Assembly (NCBI RefSeq): GCF_003602235.1
Contig: NZ_QZVS01000079.1
Coordinates: forward strand, 1 to 64,000
DNA: 64,000 bases
Reading direction: 5' to 3'
DNA from: Cryobacterium melibiosiphilum
GTDB taxonomy: Bacteria > Actinomycetota > Actinomycetes > Actinomycetales > Microbacteriaceae
Shown here piece after piece: positions 54,540 through 62,830 of the stretch (positions are counted from its first letter, which is position 1; each line of letters opens with the position of its first letter). The notes beneath the pieces were generated by a model. The model was given only the letters and a program-made list of their open reading frames with translations, was not told the origin of the DNA and ran no database searches. A program made the position numbers and the translations under genes.

Positions 54540-55784
54540 CTACGCTCGGCCCGCCGGGTGCCGTGACATCGGCTCGGGCGTGTGTGTCGACACTGTCAGC
54601 GCCTTGAGAGCCACCGGCCACGGAATCCGCTCCTGCTCCAGCCGCACGTTTCCCTCCGAGCGGATGCGCCGAAGCGCCGCCGCCTCATCGGCCGTCAACG
54701 TCGGATGATTGCCACCCGCCGGGGTCGGCTCGGGCACCCACAGGTCGCGGTAGGCGAGGAGCGTCGCTTCGTCCCTGAGCACGCTCGTCACGTCGGCGCA
54801 GCTGGAGCGCAGCGCGTGCAGAATCGCGAAGCCGTCGCTGTCGAGGTCGCCCCAGTAGCGGATGCGCCCGGTCGCCACCCACGGAATCAGGCGCAGCCGC
54901 CCCACGGCGTACCCGCCGCCGTGCAGCACGACCGCGCCCGGCAGCTCGGGCATCGCCAGAACGGTCTCGAGGTTTTCGAACACGAACACCGTGGTCGGGG
55001 CGATCGGCAGCGCCGCGAGTTCTTCGATCGGCGCGGTCACGTCGACAAGCCCGCCGGGTCGCAGCAGCGGATCGAGAAACCGCACCCGCACGAGTACCGG
55101 AGACCCGAGCAGCCCGAGCGAGGCCCGCCCGCTGACGGCGGCGTGCAGGCCCTCCACGAGCGCCCGATTGCGGCCGAGCCACTTGGTGTCGATCCCGCGA
55201 ATGGGCAGCTGCCGAATCCGCCAGCCGGAGTACGGGTGCGCGGCCAGCCAGGGGACCACCTGCAGCAGGGTCGTGAAATCGACGTCGGTCAGCAGGCGAA
55301 TGGCGCGGCCGTGCGTGCGGATCGCGGCGGGGAGAGCATCCGTCGCCAGCGTCAGCCCGTCACGCTCCGCGGGCGCGACGGGCGAATCTGTGAATGTCGA
55401 GCGCAGCAGGCCGGCCCGGTCCCGCAGCAGCCGCCAGTCCCTCATCGTCGCCGCGCCGGCGAAGGCGGCGATCGCATCGGCCCCGGTGAGCACGCAGCGC
55501 ACCGGAACGCGCTGGGCACCAACGCTCGGCCACTGCCGGTCCTGCCAGTCGACGCGCATTTCGGCCGCGGCCGCGCCGTCGGCGAGCGCCCGCCACGACT
55601 GCACCCACCCGATCACGCCGGGCAGGTCCTGCAGCACCGACTTCTCGGTCGGCGGGTGCAGCACGATCTCGAGTACGGCGGCCGCTCCCCCGGTCGCTGC
55701 CCAGGCGCGTTGGTCCTGCTCGACCCGTTTGCGGGCGCGCTCGCGGGCCGCGGCGACGGTGACCAGGGTGCGTGGCGCGGGCAT
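54540..55784 (-). CDS. jetD: Wadjet anti-plasmid nuclease subunit JetD
   Basis: 414 residues. N-terminal DUF3322 part and C-terminal DUF2220/Toprim-like part. Conserved steps visible: LPIRGIDTKWLGRNRALVE (about 193-211), FENLET with E270, and the metal-binding YWGDLDSDGF with D313, D315 and D317. In Wadjet systems JetD cuts plasmid DNA after loop extrusion by JetABC. ATG overlaps the jetC remnant stop (TGATG). JetD looks intact, but the JetABC motor is deleted, so it has no known way to be targeted. Confidence 0.88.
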   Translation of the reverse strand: MPAPRTLVTVAAARERARKRVEQDQRAWAATGGAAAVLEIVLHPPTEKSVLQDLPGVIGWVQSWRALADGAAAAEMRVDWQDRQWPSVGAQRVPVRCVLTGADAIAAFAGAATMRDWRLLRDRAGLLRSTFTDSPVAPAERDGLTLATDALPAAIRTHGRAIRLLTDVDFTTLLQVVPWLAAHPYSGWRIRQLPIRGIDTKWLGRNRALVEGLHAAVSGRASLGLLGSPVLVRVRFLDPLLRPGGLVDVTAPIEELAALPIAPTTVFVFENLETVLAMPELPGAVVLHGGGYAVGRLRLIPWVATGRIRYWGDLDSDGFAILHALRSSCADVTSVLRDEATLLAYRDLWVPEPTPAGGNHPTLTADEAAALRRIRSEGNVRLEQERIPWPVALKALTVSTHTPEPMSRHPAGRA

Positions 55785-56308
55785 CAGGCGCCCGCAGCGG
55801 GTGGCGAGGCCCCCTCGGCATCGGCCCGGAAGGTGACGCTCGCCGTGCGCGAGTCCCTGCGCGTCGCGTTGGTGATCGAGGTGATGCCGCCGACGTACGG
55901 TTCGATGGTCTGCAGCAGCCTTTCGGGCGTCGCCAGGATCATGTGGAACCCGAACTCGACGAAGACGTCCATCGCCATCCGCGTGTAGCGACTGTCGGCC
56001 TTGTCGAAGGCCTCGTCGAGGATGATGGTCGCGTAGGTGGGCAGGTCGTCTTCGTCGCTCGCGAGCTGGTAGCGCAGCGCGGCCGCAAGGCAGAAGATCA
56101 CGAGTTTCTGGCGTTGCCCGCCCGACAGCCCGGCGCTGGAATCGTGCACGTTGACCGTGCGGCCGGCGAGGTCGACCTCGTGCGCCATGAACGTGACGTG
56201 CTCGCGGGTGTCGAGGCAGCGGCCACGCCAGGCCCGGTCGGCGATCTCGCTCGAACCCAGTGGTGACATGAACCGGTTGAGAACGGCGAAACGCCGTTCC
56301 GCCGCTGA
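55784..56308 (-). pseudogene. jetC: C-terminal remnant of Wadjet SMC-like subunit JetC
   Basis: About 173 codons survive: AAERRFAVLNRFMSPLGSSE, the ABC signature LSGGQRQKLVIF, Walker B TIILDEAFDKAD and FGFHMILATPERLLQTIEPY. These are the last parts of the MukB/SMC-like JetC, normally over 1000 residues with the Walker A at the far N-terminus, here gone. The fragment has no start of its own and begins directly after jetA codons in another frame. Read from the jetA start, this stretch would be translated in the wrong frame. Confidence 0.85.
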
Positions 56309-56471
56309 TGCGTTCGTAGAGGTCGTCGGTGGGCAGCCGACGGTCGTCCCCACCGAGATGTTCGCTGAGCAGCGCGGCGATGACCGGTGCGTTGCCGGCC
56401 CGCAAAAGCCGCCACGTGGCATCCGTCTCGAGCAGCCGGGCGAGGGCGTGGGTCTGGCTCAGTGCACTCAC
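56307..56471 (-). pseudogene. jetA: N-terminal remnant of Wadjet kleisin-like subunit JetA
   Basis: GTG at 56471 after a strong GGAGGA site begins a 55-codon stretch, with LARLLETDATWRLLRAGNAP and LSEHLGGDDRRLPTDDLYER, characteristic of the DUF3375 (JetA) N-terminus. Homology stops at LYERI and jetC sequence follows. The frame stays open through the jetC remnant and into jetD, so one long chimeric frame exists by chance. The remaining jetA, all of jetB and most of jetC are missing. Confidence 0.82.
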
Positions 56472-56735
56472 GGGTTCCTCCAAGTCGCCTGTCGGTGCGG
56501 TGAAATAGCGTCTGAAAACATCATGCAGCACCCCACCGACACTCCAACATCCGCGGGTGCGTCAGCCCGCACATGTCACCGGAATTCAGGCTATCGAAGT
56601 CGCCCTCCCGGTGGCACAATTCGACGTGACGGGGGGTTCCTCGCGAAAACCTCGTCGTCTGGGCCCGCTTACCCCTGGGCAGGGCCTGCGCAGGTGAATC
56701 TCTACCCGACACGACGGTTCCCGACGGAGGCCGCG

Positions 56736-56765
56736 ATGATTCATACCCCGGTGAGCGCGCGATGA
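56736..56765 (+). CDS. Nine-codon leader ORF coupled to the sensor protein
   Basis: ATG at 56736 follows GGAGG by 5 nt, encodes MIHTPVSAR and ends TGA overlapping the ATG of the sensor gene (ATGA). The sensor gene has no ribosome site of its own, so its translation probably depends on this leader. The rest of the gap between jetA and this leader (56472-56735) shows no gene. Confidence 0.5.
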   Translation: MIHTPVSAR

Positions 56766-59485
56766 CCGCACTGCAGGACGACGACCCGCACAAATCCGCC
56801 GACTCCCTGATGCGCGCCGAGGCCCTGCAACAGGCTGTGCTGCACAGCGGCAGCTTTTCCGTGATCGCGACCGACGTCAACGGAATCATCCAGATCTTCA
56901 ACGTCGGCGCGCAGCGCCGTCTGGGCTACCGCGAGGCCGACGTGGTCAACAAGGTCACCCCCGCGGTCTTCGCCGATCAGGCCGAGCTGATGGAGCGTGC
57001 GAGAGAGCTGAGCGCCGAGTTCCACACCGCTATCGCGCCGGGCTTCGAGGTGCTCTCCTACCAGGCCGCCCACGGCGGCGAGCAGGTGCACCGCATCACC
57101 GGTGTCCGCAAAGACGGCGTGCATTTTCCGGCGATCGTGTCAGTCACCGCCCTGCACGACGCCGAGCAGCAGATCATCGGCTACCTGCTGATCGGAACGG
57201 ATGACGCCGCCCGGCACGACGCGGACAACCGTTCCCAGCTCGATGAACAACGACGTGACCAGCAGTTCTATACTCGCTCGGTGATCGAATCCAGCGTCGA
57301 CGCCCTGATCACGATGACGCCGGCCGGCATCATCACCGACGTGAACCAACACACGATCACCCTGCTCGGACGCACCCGCGACGAACTCATCGGGCTGCCG
57401 TTCCGCCTGTGTTTTCTCGACCCCGCGACCGCCGACCGACTGGTTCACCGGGTCCTCGCCGAGGACCGCGTGACCGATGCCGAGCTCACGGTGGCGGCCA
57501 GCAACGGCACCCAGTTTCGCGCCGCCTGCAACGCGGTCGTGTACCGGGATCGCGATCGGGTCGTGCGCGGCGTCTTCGCGTCCGTGCGCGATGTGACGGC
57601 GCTCCGCCCGGGGCAGACCCCCGACCCGCATGCCGCAGAATCCACCGGGAGCCCCGAGGCCTCGACCAGCCTGCCGCACGTCGCGCGCGAGCTGGGCCCG
57701 CCGCTGACATCGATTCTCGAGTTCTCCGAAGTGCTGAAAGACGGCATCCTCGGTGAGCTTTCGGACCAACAGCGGGCCACCGCCGACGCCATCTTCACGA
57801 GCGGCCAGCACCTCGTGAACATGCTCAACGACCTGATCAACCTCGCCCACCTACAGACCGGCACGGTGCCATTGGCCGTGGTCGACGTTCACGTCGAAAG
57901 CCTGCTGTACATGAGCCTGGTGCGGCTGCGCGAGCAGGCCGCCGATCCCACCGTGGGGTTCGACGTGTCCGTCTCCGACGAGGCCTACACGTTTCCCCTG
58001 GATGTGCAGGTCACCATGCAGATTCTGCTGAATGTGCTGGCGAACGCGGTGCGGGCGAGCGCCTCGGGATCGCGGGTCTCCCTCAGCGCCACCCTGGTTC
58101 CCCGCGCCGCGGTGGGCACGATCACGGGACCGTGGCCGGTGCACGCGCTGCCCCTGGTGTCCCCGAGCACCGACGATTTCCTTCAGATCTCGGTTCAGGA
58201 CGCCGGCACCGGCATTCCGCCGCAGCAATTACCGAATCTCTTTGAACCGTTCCCCGTCGTGACGGGCGAGCCGGGCCGCGCCGCGCCGCGCCAGCCCGAG
58301 CGGGACGGCATGGAGCCAACACGCTTCGAACCGAAGCGCTGGCAACCCAACCGCTTCGAGAACTCCGGCCTCGGGCTGGCCGTCGTGAAGGATCTGACCG
58401 TGTACTACGGCGGCACGGTTGCCGTCGCGAGCAGCCTCGGCGAGGGCACTCGGTTTGTCGTCTGGCTGCGCCGCCGCCCGGTGCAGAAAGCCGCCGCCGA
58501 CACGACCTCCGGCGACACGACCTCCGGCGAGGCGACGGATGCCGCACCCGCGGCAACCTCTTCGGCCAGCCTGCCGAGTGATCATCTGACCGCACCGACG
58601 GCGATCCCCTCCCCCGCCGCCGTTCCCACTCCCGCCTCGGTGAGCTTCAGCCCCCCGTCCCCGCCCGTTCTCGTGCCCGCGCCGGAGCCTGCCGACAGCG
58701 CCTTCACGGAGGACTCCCTCACTCGGCATCTGCCCCAGCATTCCCGCATCGCCCTCGTGATCGAGAGCGATGCCCCGACGACCGAATGGCTGCGCCTGCT
58801 CCTCGCCGCCGAAGGATTCACCGTGGTGCACGCGGCCGACGGCGACCGCGGCCTCGAACTCGCCACCCGCCTGCCGGTCAGCCTGATCACCCTCGACGTG
58901 CTGCTGCCCGGCATCGACGGCTGGGGCCTGCTGGCCCGGCTGCGCACCTGGCCGGAGCTCAATCGGATTCCCGTCGTCGTCATCGCGGGGCTGGTCGACA
59001 TGAGCTTTGCCCTCTCGCAGGGCGCGACCGCAGTGCTCGAGAAGCCCATTACCCGGGCCGATCTGCGCCAGTCGCTCAACCTGCTCGGGCTGCGCACCGC
59101 CCACGCCCGCGCCACGAACATCCTGGTGCTCGACGACCGCGAGACCACGGCGAAGCTGGTCGCCGCCCACCTGAAACCGCCGCACTTCCAGGTGGCTTAT
59201 CTGGGGTCGGGCGCTGGCGCCCAGGCCGTCGCCCAGAAGCTCCAGCCCGACCTCATCATCCTCAATCTGCTGATGGACAACCAGACCGGTTTTGCGGTTG
59301 TGCGTGCCCTGCAGGGCGACCCCGTCACCGAACGCATCCCGCTGCTCGTGATGAGTGCGGCGCCCCTGACGCGCGACGAGCGCGACGCGTTGCAGGATCA
59401 TCCCGCCCAGCCGGTGCGACTGATCATGACCCCCGACTTCGACCCCGTCGAGTTCATCACCGAGGTCAAGAACGCGATCAGCTGA
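56762..59485 (+). CDS. PAS-PAS histidine-kinase-like protein with two receiver domains, degenerate
   Basis: 907 soluble residues: PAS (about 20-145), PAS (about 170-280), HisKA-like helix (about 303-365), ATPase domain with N-box LLNVLANAV, G1 DAGTGIPP and G2 GLGLAVVK, a Pro/Ala/Thr-rich linker (about 575-645), then two receivers. The H-box reads ARELGPPL where SHELRTPL is usual, so the phospho-histidine is R309. Receiver 1 keeps D712 and K761; receiver 2 has N835 instead of the aspartate and no lysine. It is unlikely to be a normal phosphorelay kinase. No membrane segment, so it senses inside the cell. Confidence 0.85.
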   Translation: MTALQDDDPHKSADSLMRAEALQQAVLHSGSFSVIATDVNGIIQIFNVGAQRRLGYREADVVNKVTPAVFADQAELMERARELSAEFHTAIAPGFEVLSYQAAHGGEQVHRITGVRKDGVHFPAIVSVTALHDAEQQIIGYLLIGTDDAARHDADNRSQLDEQRRDQQFYTRSVIESSVDALITMTPAGIITDVNQHTITLLGRTRDELIGLPFRLCFLDPATADRLVHRVLAEDRVTDAELTVAASNGTQFRAACNAVVYRDRDRVVRGVFASVRDVTALRPGQTPDPHAAESTGSPEASTSLPHVARELGPPLTSILEFSEVLKDGILGELSDQQRATADAIFTSGQHLVNMLNDLINLAHLQTGTVPLAVVDVHVESLLYMSLVRLREQAADPTVGFDVSVSDEAYTFPLDVQVTMQILLNVLANAVRASASGSRVSLSATLVPRAAVGTITGPWPVHALPLVSPSTDDFLQISVQDAGTGIPPQQLPNLFEPFPVVTGEPGRAAPRQPERDGMEPTRFEPKRWQPNRFENSGLGLAVVKDLTVYYGGTVAVASSLGEGTRFVVWLRRRPVQKAAADTTSGDTTSGEATDAAPAATSSASLPSDHLTAPTAIPSPAAVPTPASVSFSPPSPPVLVPAPEPADSAFTEDSLTRHLPQHSRIALVIESDAPTTEWLRLLLAAEGFTVVHAADGDRGLELATRLPVSLITLDVLLPGIDGWGLLARLRTWPELNRIPVVVIAGLVDMSFALSQGATAVLEKPITRADLRQSLNLLGLRTAHARATNILVLDDRETTAKLVAAHLKPPHFQVAYLGSGAGAQAVAQKLQPDLIILNLLMDNQTGFAVVRALQGDPVTERIPLLVMSAAPLTRDERDALQDHPAQPVRLIMTPDFDPVEFITEVKNAIS

Positions 59486-59507
59486 GCCCGAGCTCGCGGC
59501 TCAACGC

Positions 59508-61256
59508 TCAGCGACACCACACCGTCTCGTTCGGATAGACCACGGTCACGGGCTCACCGGGCAGGTGCGCGCTCGCGAGCAACAGCTCCCGGCCGGGAAG
59601 CGCGACCGCATGCTCGCCACAATTGGTGAGGCTCTGCCATCCGCCGGGCCGGCGAAAATGCACACAGTCGGCGGTGTCCACCCACTCGAGCGACTCCGGT
59701 CCCTGCAGTTCGCGGCGCAGGCGTAACGCCCGCCGGTAGAGCTCGAGGGTGCTGCCGGGCACTCCCGCCTGAGCGGATGCCGCAAGTTCGGCGAACGACG
59801 CCGGCTGCGGCAGCCACGGGGCGCTGCCGCCGAAACCGAGGCCGGGGCCCGACGCCGTCCACGGCAGCGGCACCCGGGCGCCGTCGCGACCCTTGAGCGC
59901 GTGACCGGTACGCTCCCAGATCGGGTCGGCGAGGGTCTCCCGCGGCAGGTCCGCGACTTCGGGCAGGCCGAGTTCCTCACCCTGGAAGAGGTAGGCCGAT
60001 CCGGGCAGCGCGAGCATCATGAGTGTCGCGGCGCGAGCGCGGGCCAGCCCCAACGCCTGGTCGAGCGGCGGCTCGGTGCCGTCGCCGAGCAGCCAGGCGT
60101 CGAGCGGCGTTCCCGCCGGCAACCCGAAGCGCGTCGCGTGGCGCACAATGTCGTGGTTGCTGAGCACCCAGGTCGTCGTCGCTTCGCCGCGCGAGGCATC
60201 CGCCAGCCCGGTCGTGATCACGCGGCGAAACGCGGCGGAGTCCCACTCCGTGGTGGCGAGATCGAAGCTGAAGGCCTGGCCGAGGCTGGTTGCGCGGGCG
60301 TAGCGCGGCAGGCGCTCAGCGGGCGCCCAGGCCTCGGCGACGGCCATCAGCGGTGGCGTGAAAGTATTGAAGACCGCACGCCATTCGGCGTAGATGTTCT
60401 CGAGTTCGTCTCGGTCGTAGAGCGGATCGCTGCCGTCACTCGGCAGCACGTTGTCGAGGTTCGGCTGGCTGCGCAGCGGCTCGGTGAGGTCTTTCGCGAG
60501 GCCGTGGGCGACGTCCACCCGGAAACCGTCGACGCCGAGCTCGCCCCAGAAGCGGATGGTGTGCAGAAAGTCAGCGCGCACGTCCCGGTTCTCCCAGTTC
60601 AGGTCGGGCTGCTCCGCGGCGAACAGGTGCAGGTACCAGTCACCGTCGGGCAGGAGGGTCCAGGCGCTGCCGCCGAAGTGGCTCATCCAGTCCGAGGGCG
60701 GAGCCTCTTCGTTGGGCCCGGTGCCGCGGCGAAAAATGTACCGGTCGCGGGCGGCCGAACCGGGGGCGGCGGCGAGGGCCTGACGAAACCACGGGTGCTG
60801 GTCGGAGGTGTGGTTGGGCACGAGGTCGACGATGAGGTGCAGGCCGCGGGCGTGGGCGCCAGCGACCAGGTCGCGCAGGTCGTCAAGAGTGCCGAGCCGG
60901 GGGTCCACGTCGCGGTAGTCGCTCACGTCGTAGCCGCCGTCCGCGAGCGGCGAGGGATAGAAGGGGCTCAGCCAGAGCGCGTCGACGCCGAGGTCCTTGA
61001 GGTAGTCCAGCCGGCTGGTCACCCCGCGGATGTCGCCGATCCCGTCCCCGTCGGAGTCCGCGAAGCTACGCGGGTACACCTGGTACACCGCGGCCTGCCG
61101 CCACCAGTCCGGGTCGGTCAGCCGTGCTGACGCCGCCCCCGCGCGCTCTGGCCTCGACGACGGATGCCGCACGTCGCGGGTCTCGGTCGGCTGCGCGCCG
61201 CGCGCGCCAGGCTGCGCAGGGGGTCGTGGTGTGCTGGGCGTCTGCGCGTGGCTCAT
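59508..61256 (-). CDS. GH13 alpha-glucosidase
   Basis: 582 residues, cytoplasmic. GH13 regions: VDLVPNHTSD, GFRVDVAHG with nucleophile D248, AVAEAW with acid/base E308, and VLSNHDIVRH with D369. The opening WWRQAAVYQVYPRSFADSDG is that of oligo-1,6-/alpha-glucosidases. AGGGG 8 nt before the ATG at 61256 fixes the start; the longer frame upstream is repeat-derived. The first 45 residues are a proline-rich extension outside the fold. It probably hydrolyses maltose-type sugars. Confidence 0.92.
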   Translation of the reverse strand: MSHAQTPSTPRPPAQPGARGAQPTETRDVRHPSSRPERAGAASARLTDPDWWRQAAVYQVYPRSFADSDGDGIGDIRGVTSRLDYLKDLGVDALWLSPFYPSPLADGGYDVSDYRDVDPRLGTLDDLRDLVAGAHARGLHLIVDLVPNHTSDQHPWFRQALAAAPGSAARDRYIFRRGTGPNEEAPPSDWMSHFGGSAWTLLPDGDWYLHLFAAEQPDLNWENRDVRADFLHTIRFWGELGVDGFRVDVAHGLAKDLTEPLRSQPNLDNVLPSDGSDPLYDRDELENIYAEWRAVFNTFTPPLMAVAEAWAPAERLPRYARATSLGQAFSFDLATTEWDSAAFRRVITTGLADASRGEATTTWVLSNHDIVRHATRFGLPAGTPLDAWLLGDGTEPPLDQALGLARARAATLMMLALPGSAYLFQGEELGLPEVADLPRETLADPIWERTGHALKGRDGARVPLPWTASGPGLGFGGSAPWLPQPASFAELAASAQAGVPGSTLELYRRALRLRRELQGPESLEWVDTADCVHFRRPGGWQSLTNCGEHAVALPGRELLLASAHLPGEPVTVVYPNETVWCR

Positions 61257-61356
61257 CGTTGTGCCCCTAGGTCGAATCTCTACCGGAAACATACCGCCCG
61301 CCTGCGCGAGCGTCCACCATCCGCTTACGGGGGTCGACGCACCGCATGCCTGCGCT

Positions 61357-61427
61357 CGCGGCACTCGTTCGGCCACCCGGCACTCGATGTGCCACGTGCC
61401 CGCTGGCACAACGAGTGCCGCGACACC
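61357..61427. repeat. GGCACTCGTTGTG repeat, copy 2
   Basis: CGCGGCACTCGTTCGGCC at the left and GCTGGCACAACGAGTGCCGC at the right. It is followed 114 bp later by a near-identical copy, so the two are a tandem direct pair with flanking CGACACCCCAA shared. Confidence 0.75.
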
Positions 61428-61470
61428 CCAATCCCCGCGGGCCTCCGCCGCCGCCGTGGTCAAATCAGCG

Positions 61471-61542
61471 TCGCGGCACTCGTTGTGCGACCCGGCACTC
61501 GATCTAACACGTGCCCGCTGGCACAACGAGTGCCGCGACACC
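61471..61542. repeat. GGCACTCGTTGTG repeat, copy 3
   Basis: TCGCGGCACTCGTTGTGCG at the left, CGTGCCCGCTGGCACAACG and AGTGCCGCGACACCCC at the right. The 61257-61658 gap holds only copies 2 and 3; no gene is seen there. Confidence 0.75.
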
Positions 61543-61658
61543 CCAAGCCCGATCGCCTCCGCCAAACCGGTTCCTCCCCAGCGGATGCCTGACGGACCTT
61601 ATTCACAAATGCCCCGTCGCCGACGATGTGAGTCGGCGACTCGCGTCAGAGTGGTCCC

Positions 61659-62661
61659 ATGGCTGAGCTCCTCGACTTCTGCGCTGTGTCCGGCACCGGG
61701 CTCATCCCTGGCTCAGCCCTGCGCGCCTCCGGGATGACGACATACACGGTTCGCCAGCTGCTGGTGCGCGGGGAGCTCGCCCAGGTGCGGCGCGGATGGT
61801 ACGTTCTCGGACACCAGTGGCGGGACGCTCGGCCCGAAGAGCGCTACCGATATCTCGTGCGGGCGACCGCCGCGCAGTCCAGGGCCGAACTCGTGCTCTC
61901 GCACCATTCGGCCGCGGTCATGCACGGGCTGCCCCTGATCGGCCCGTGGCCCGCGACCGCGCATGCGCTCTTCCCCGACGCTGCCGGCGGCAGCAGCCAC
62001 CGTCTTCTCACGTCGCATCGCACTCTTGCCGATCCGCAGCCGATCGTTATCGACGGTGTGACCGTCACCAGCTTGACGCGCACCGTCGTCGATATGGCCG
62101 CCGGATCGACGTTCCTGGTCGGCGTGACCATGGTCGACCACGTGCTCCATCAAGAGGAGGTACGCCTCCAACGCGAACAGCGCACCGGCCTTCGCGGAGC
62201 CGTCCCGATCACCAAGGAATCACTCCTCGCGGAACTGCTCTTGGTACATCCCCGGATCGGCCGGCGCCGGCGAGCGGGCCATCGCCTTCGCGAACGGGCT
62301 CTCAGCCAACCCGGGTGAATCGCTGAGCAGGGTGCGCTTTGAGGAACTGGGCTTCGAGATGCCCGAGCTGCAGGTGCGGTTCGTCGTGCAGGGGCGCACC
62401 TATTTTGTCTACTACTTCTGGCACGGCGTGCGCAAGATCGGTGAGTTCGACGGGGAGATCAAGTACACCCGGGCAGAGGTCATGGCCGGTCGGGACGTGG
62501 TTGGCGTGGTGCTGGACGAAAAGAATCGCGAGAATATCCTGCGCCCCGAGGTCAAGAGTTTCACGCGCTGGGGGTGGGACCTCGCCTACAACTCCCGCGC
62601 CTTCGGCCAGTTCCTGATCGAGCAGGGCGTACCGCGCGCCGGTCGTCGTCGCGCCGGGTAG
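61659..62661 (+). pseudogene. AbiEi-like/DUF559-like gene split by a frameshift
   Basis: The first frame (61659-62318) has an AbiEi-type winged-helix opening (ALRASGMTTYTVRQLLVRGE; LAQVRRGWYVLG) and LVLSHHSAAVMHGLPLIG. The C-terminal part continues in the next frame (…AIAFANGLSANPGESLSRVR, FEELGFEMPELQVRFVV, GEFDGEIKYTR, to 62661), an endonuclease-like fold with the acidic EFDGEIKY step. One extra base near 62262-62272 in GGCGCCGGCGAGCGG would explain the switch. Whole proteins of this kind are common singletons in Microbacteriaceae. CAGAGT ends 6 nt before the ATG. Confidence 0.75.
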
Positions 62662-62738
62662 GAACGCGACCGATGCGCCGGGTCGACCCCGAGGCATCCG
62701 TCGCAGCTGCAGCGCAGCGCGACGAAACGATGTGGCCG

Positions 62739-62807
62739 TCGCGGCACTCGTTTGGCCAGCCGGCACCTGCTAGTACAAGTGCCCGCTTGCACAACGAGTG
62801 CCGCGAG
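62739..62807. repeat. GGCACTCGTTGTG repeat, copy 4
   Basis: TCGCGGCACTCGTTTGGCC at the left and GCTTGCACAACGAGTGCCGC at the right; the middle is more diverged. It sits between the frameshifted gene and the pheT stop. Confidence 0.7.
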
Positions 62808-62830
62808 GGCGACGGGTGCCGCGCGACCCG

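Noticed and set aside
54540-56531. A single 663-codon frame that looks like one gene
   Set aside because: Only its first 55 real codons (jetA) and last 414 (jetD) are protein-like. The middle is arginine/histidine-rich because it is the jetC remnant read out of frame.
61357-61542. Possible small CRISPR array from the two tandem repeats
   Set aside because: Only two units with a 114-bp period, each unit an inverted repeat found singly elsewhere, and no cas genes.
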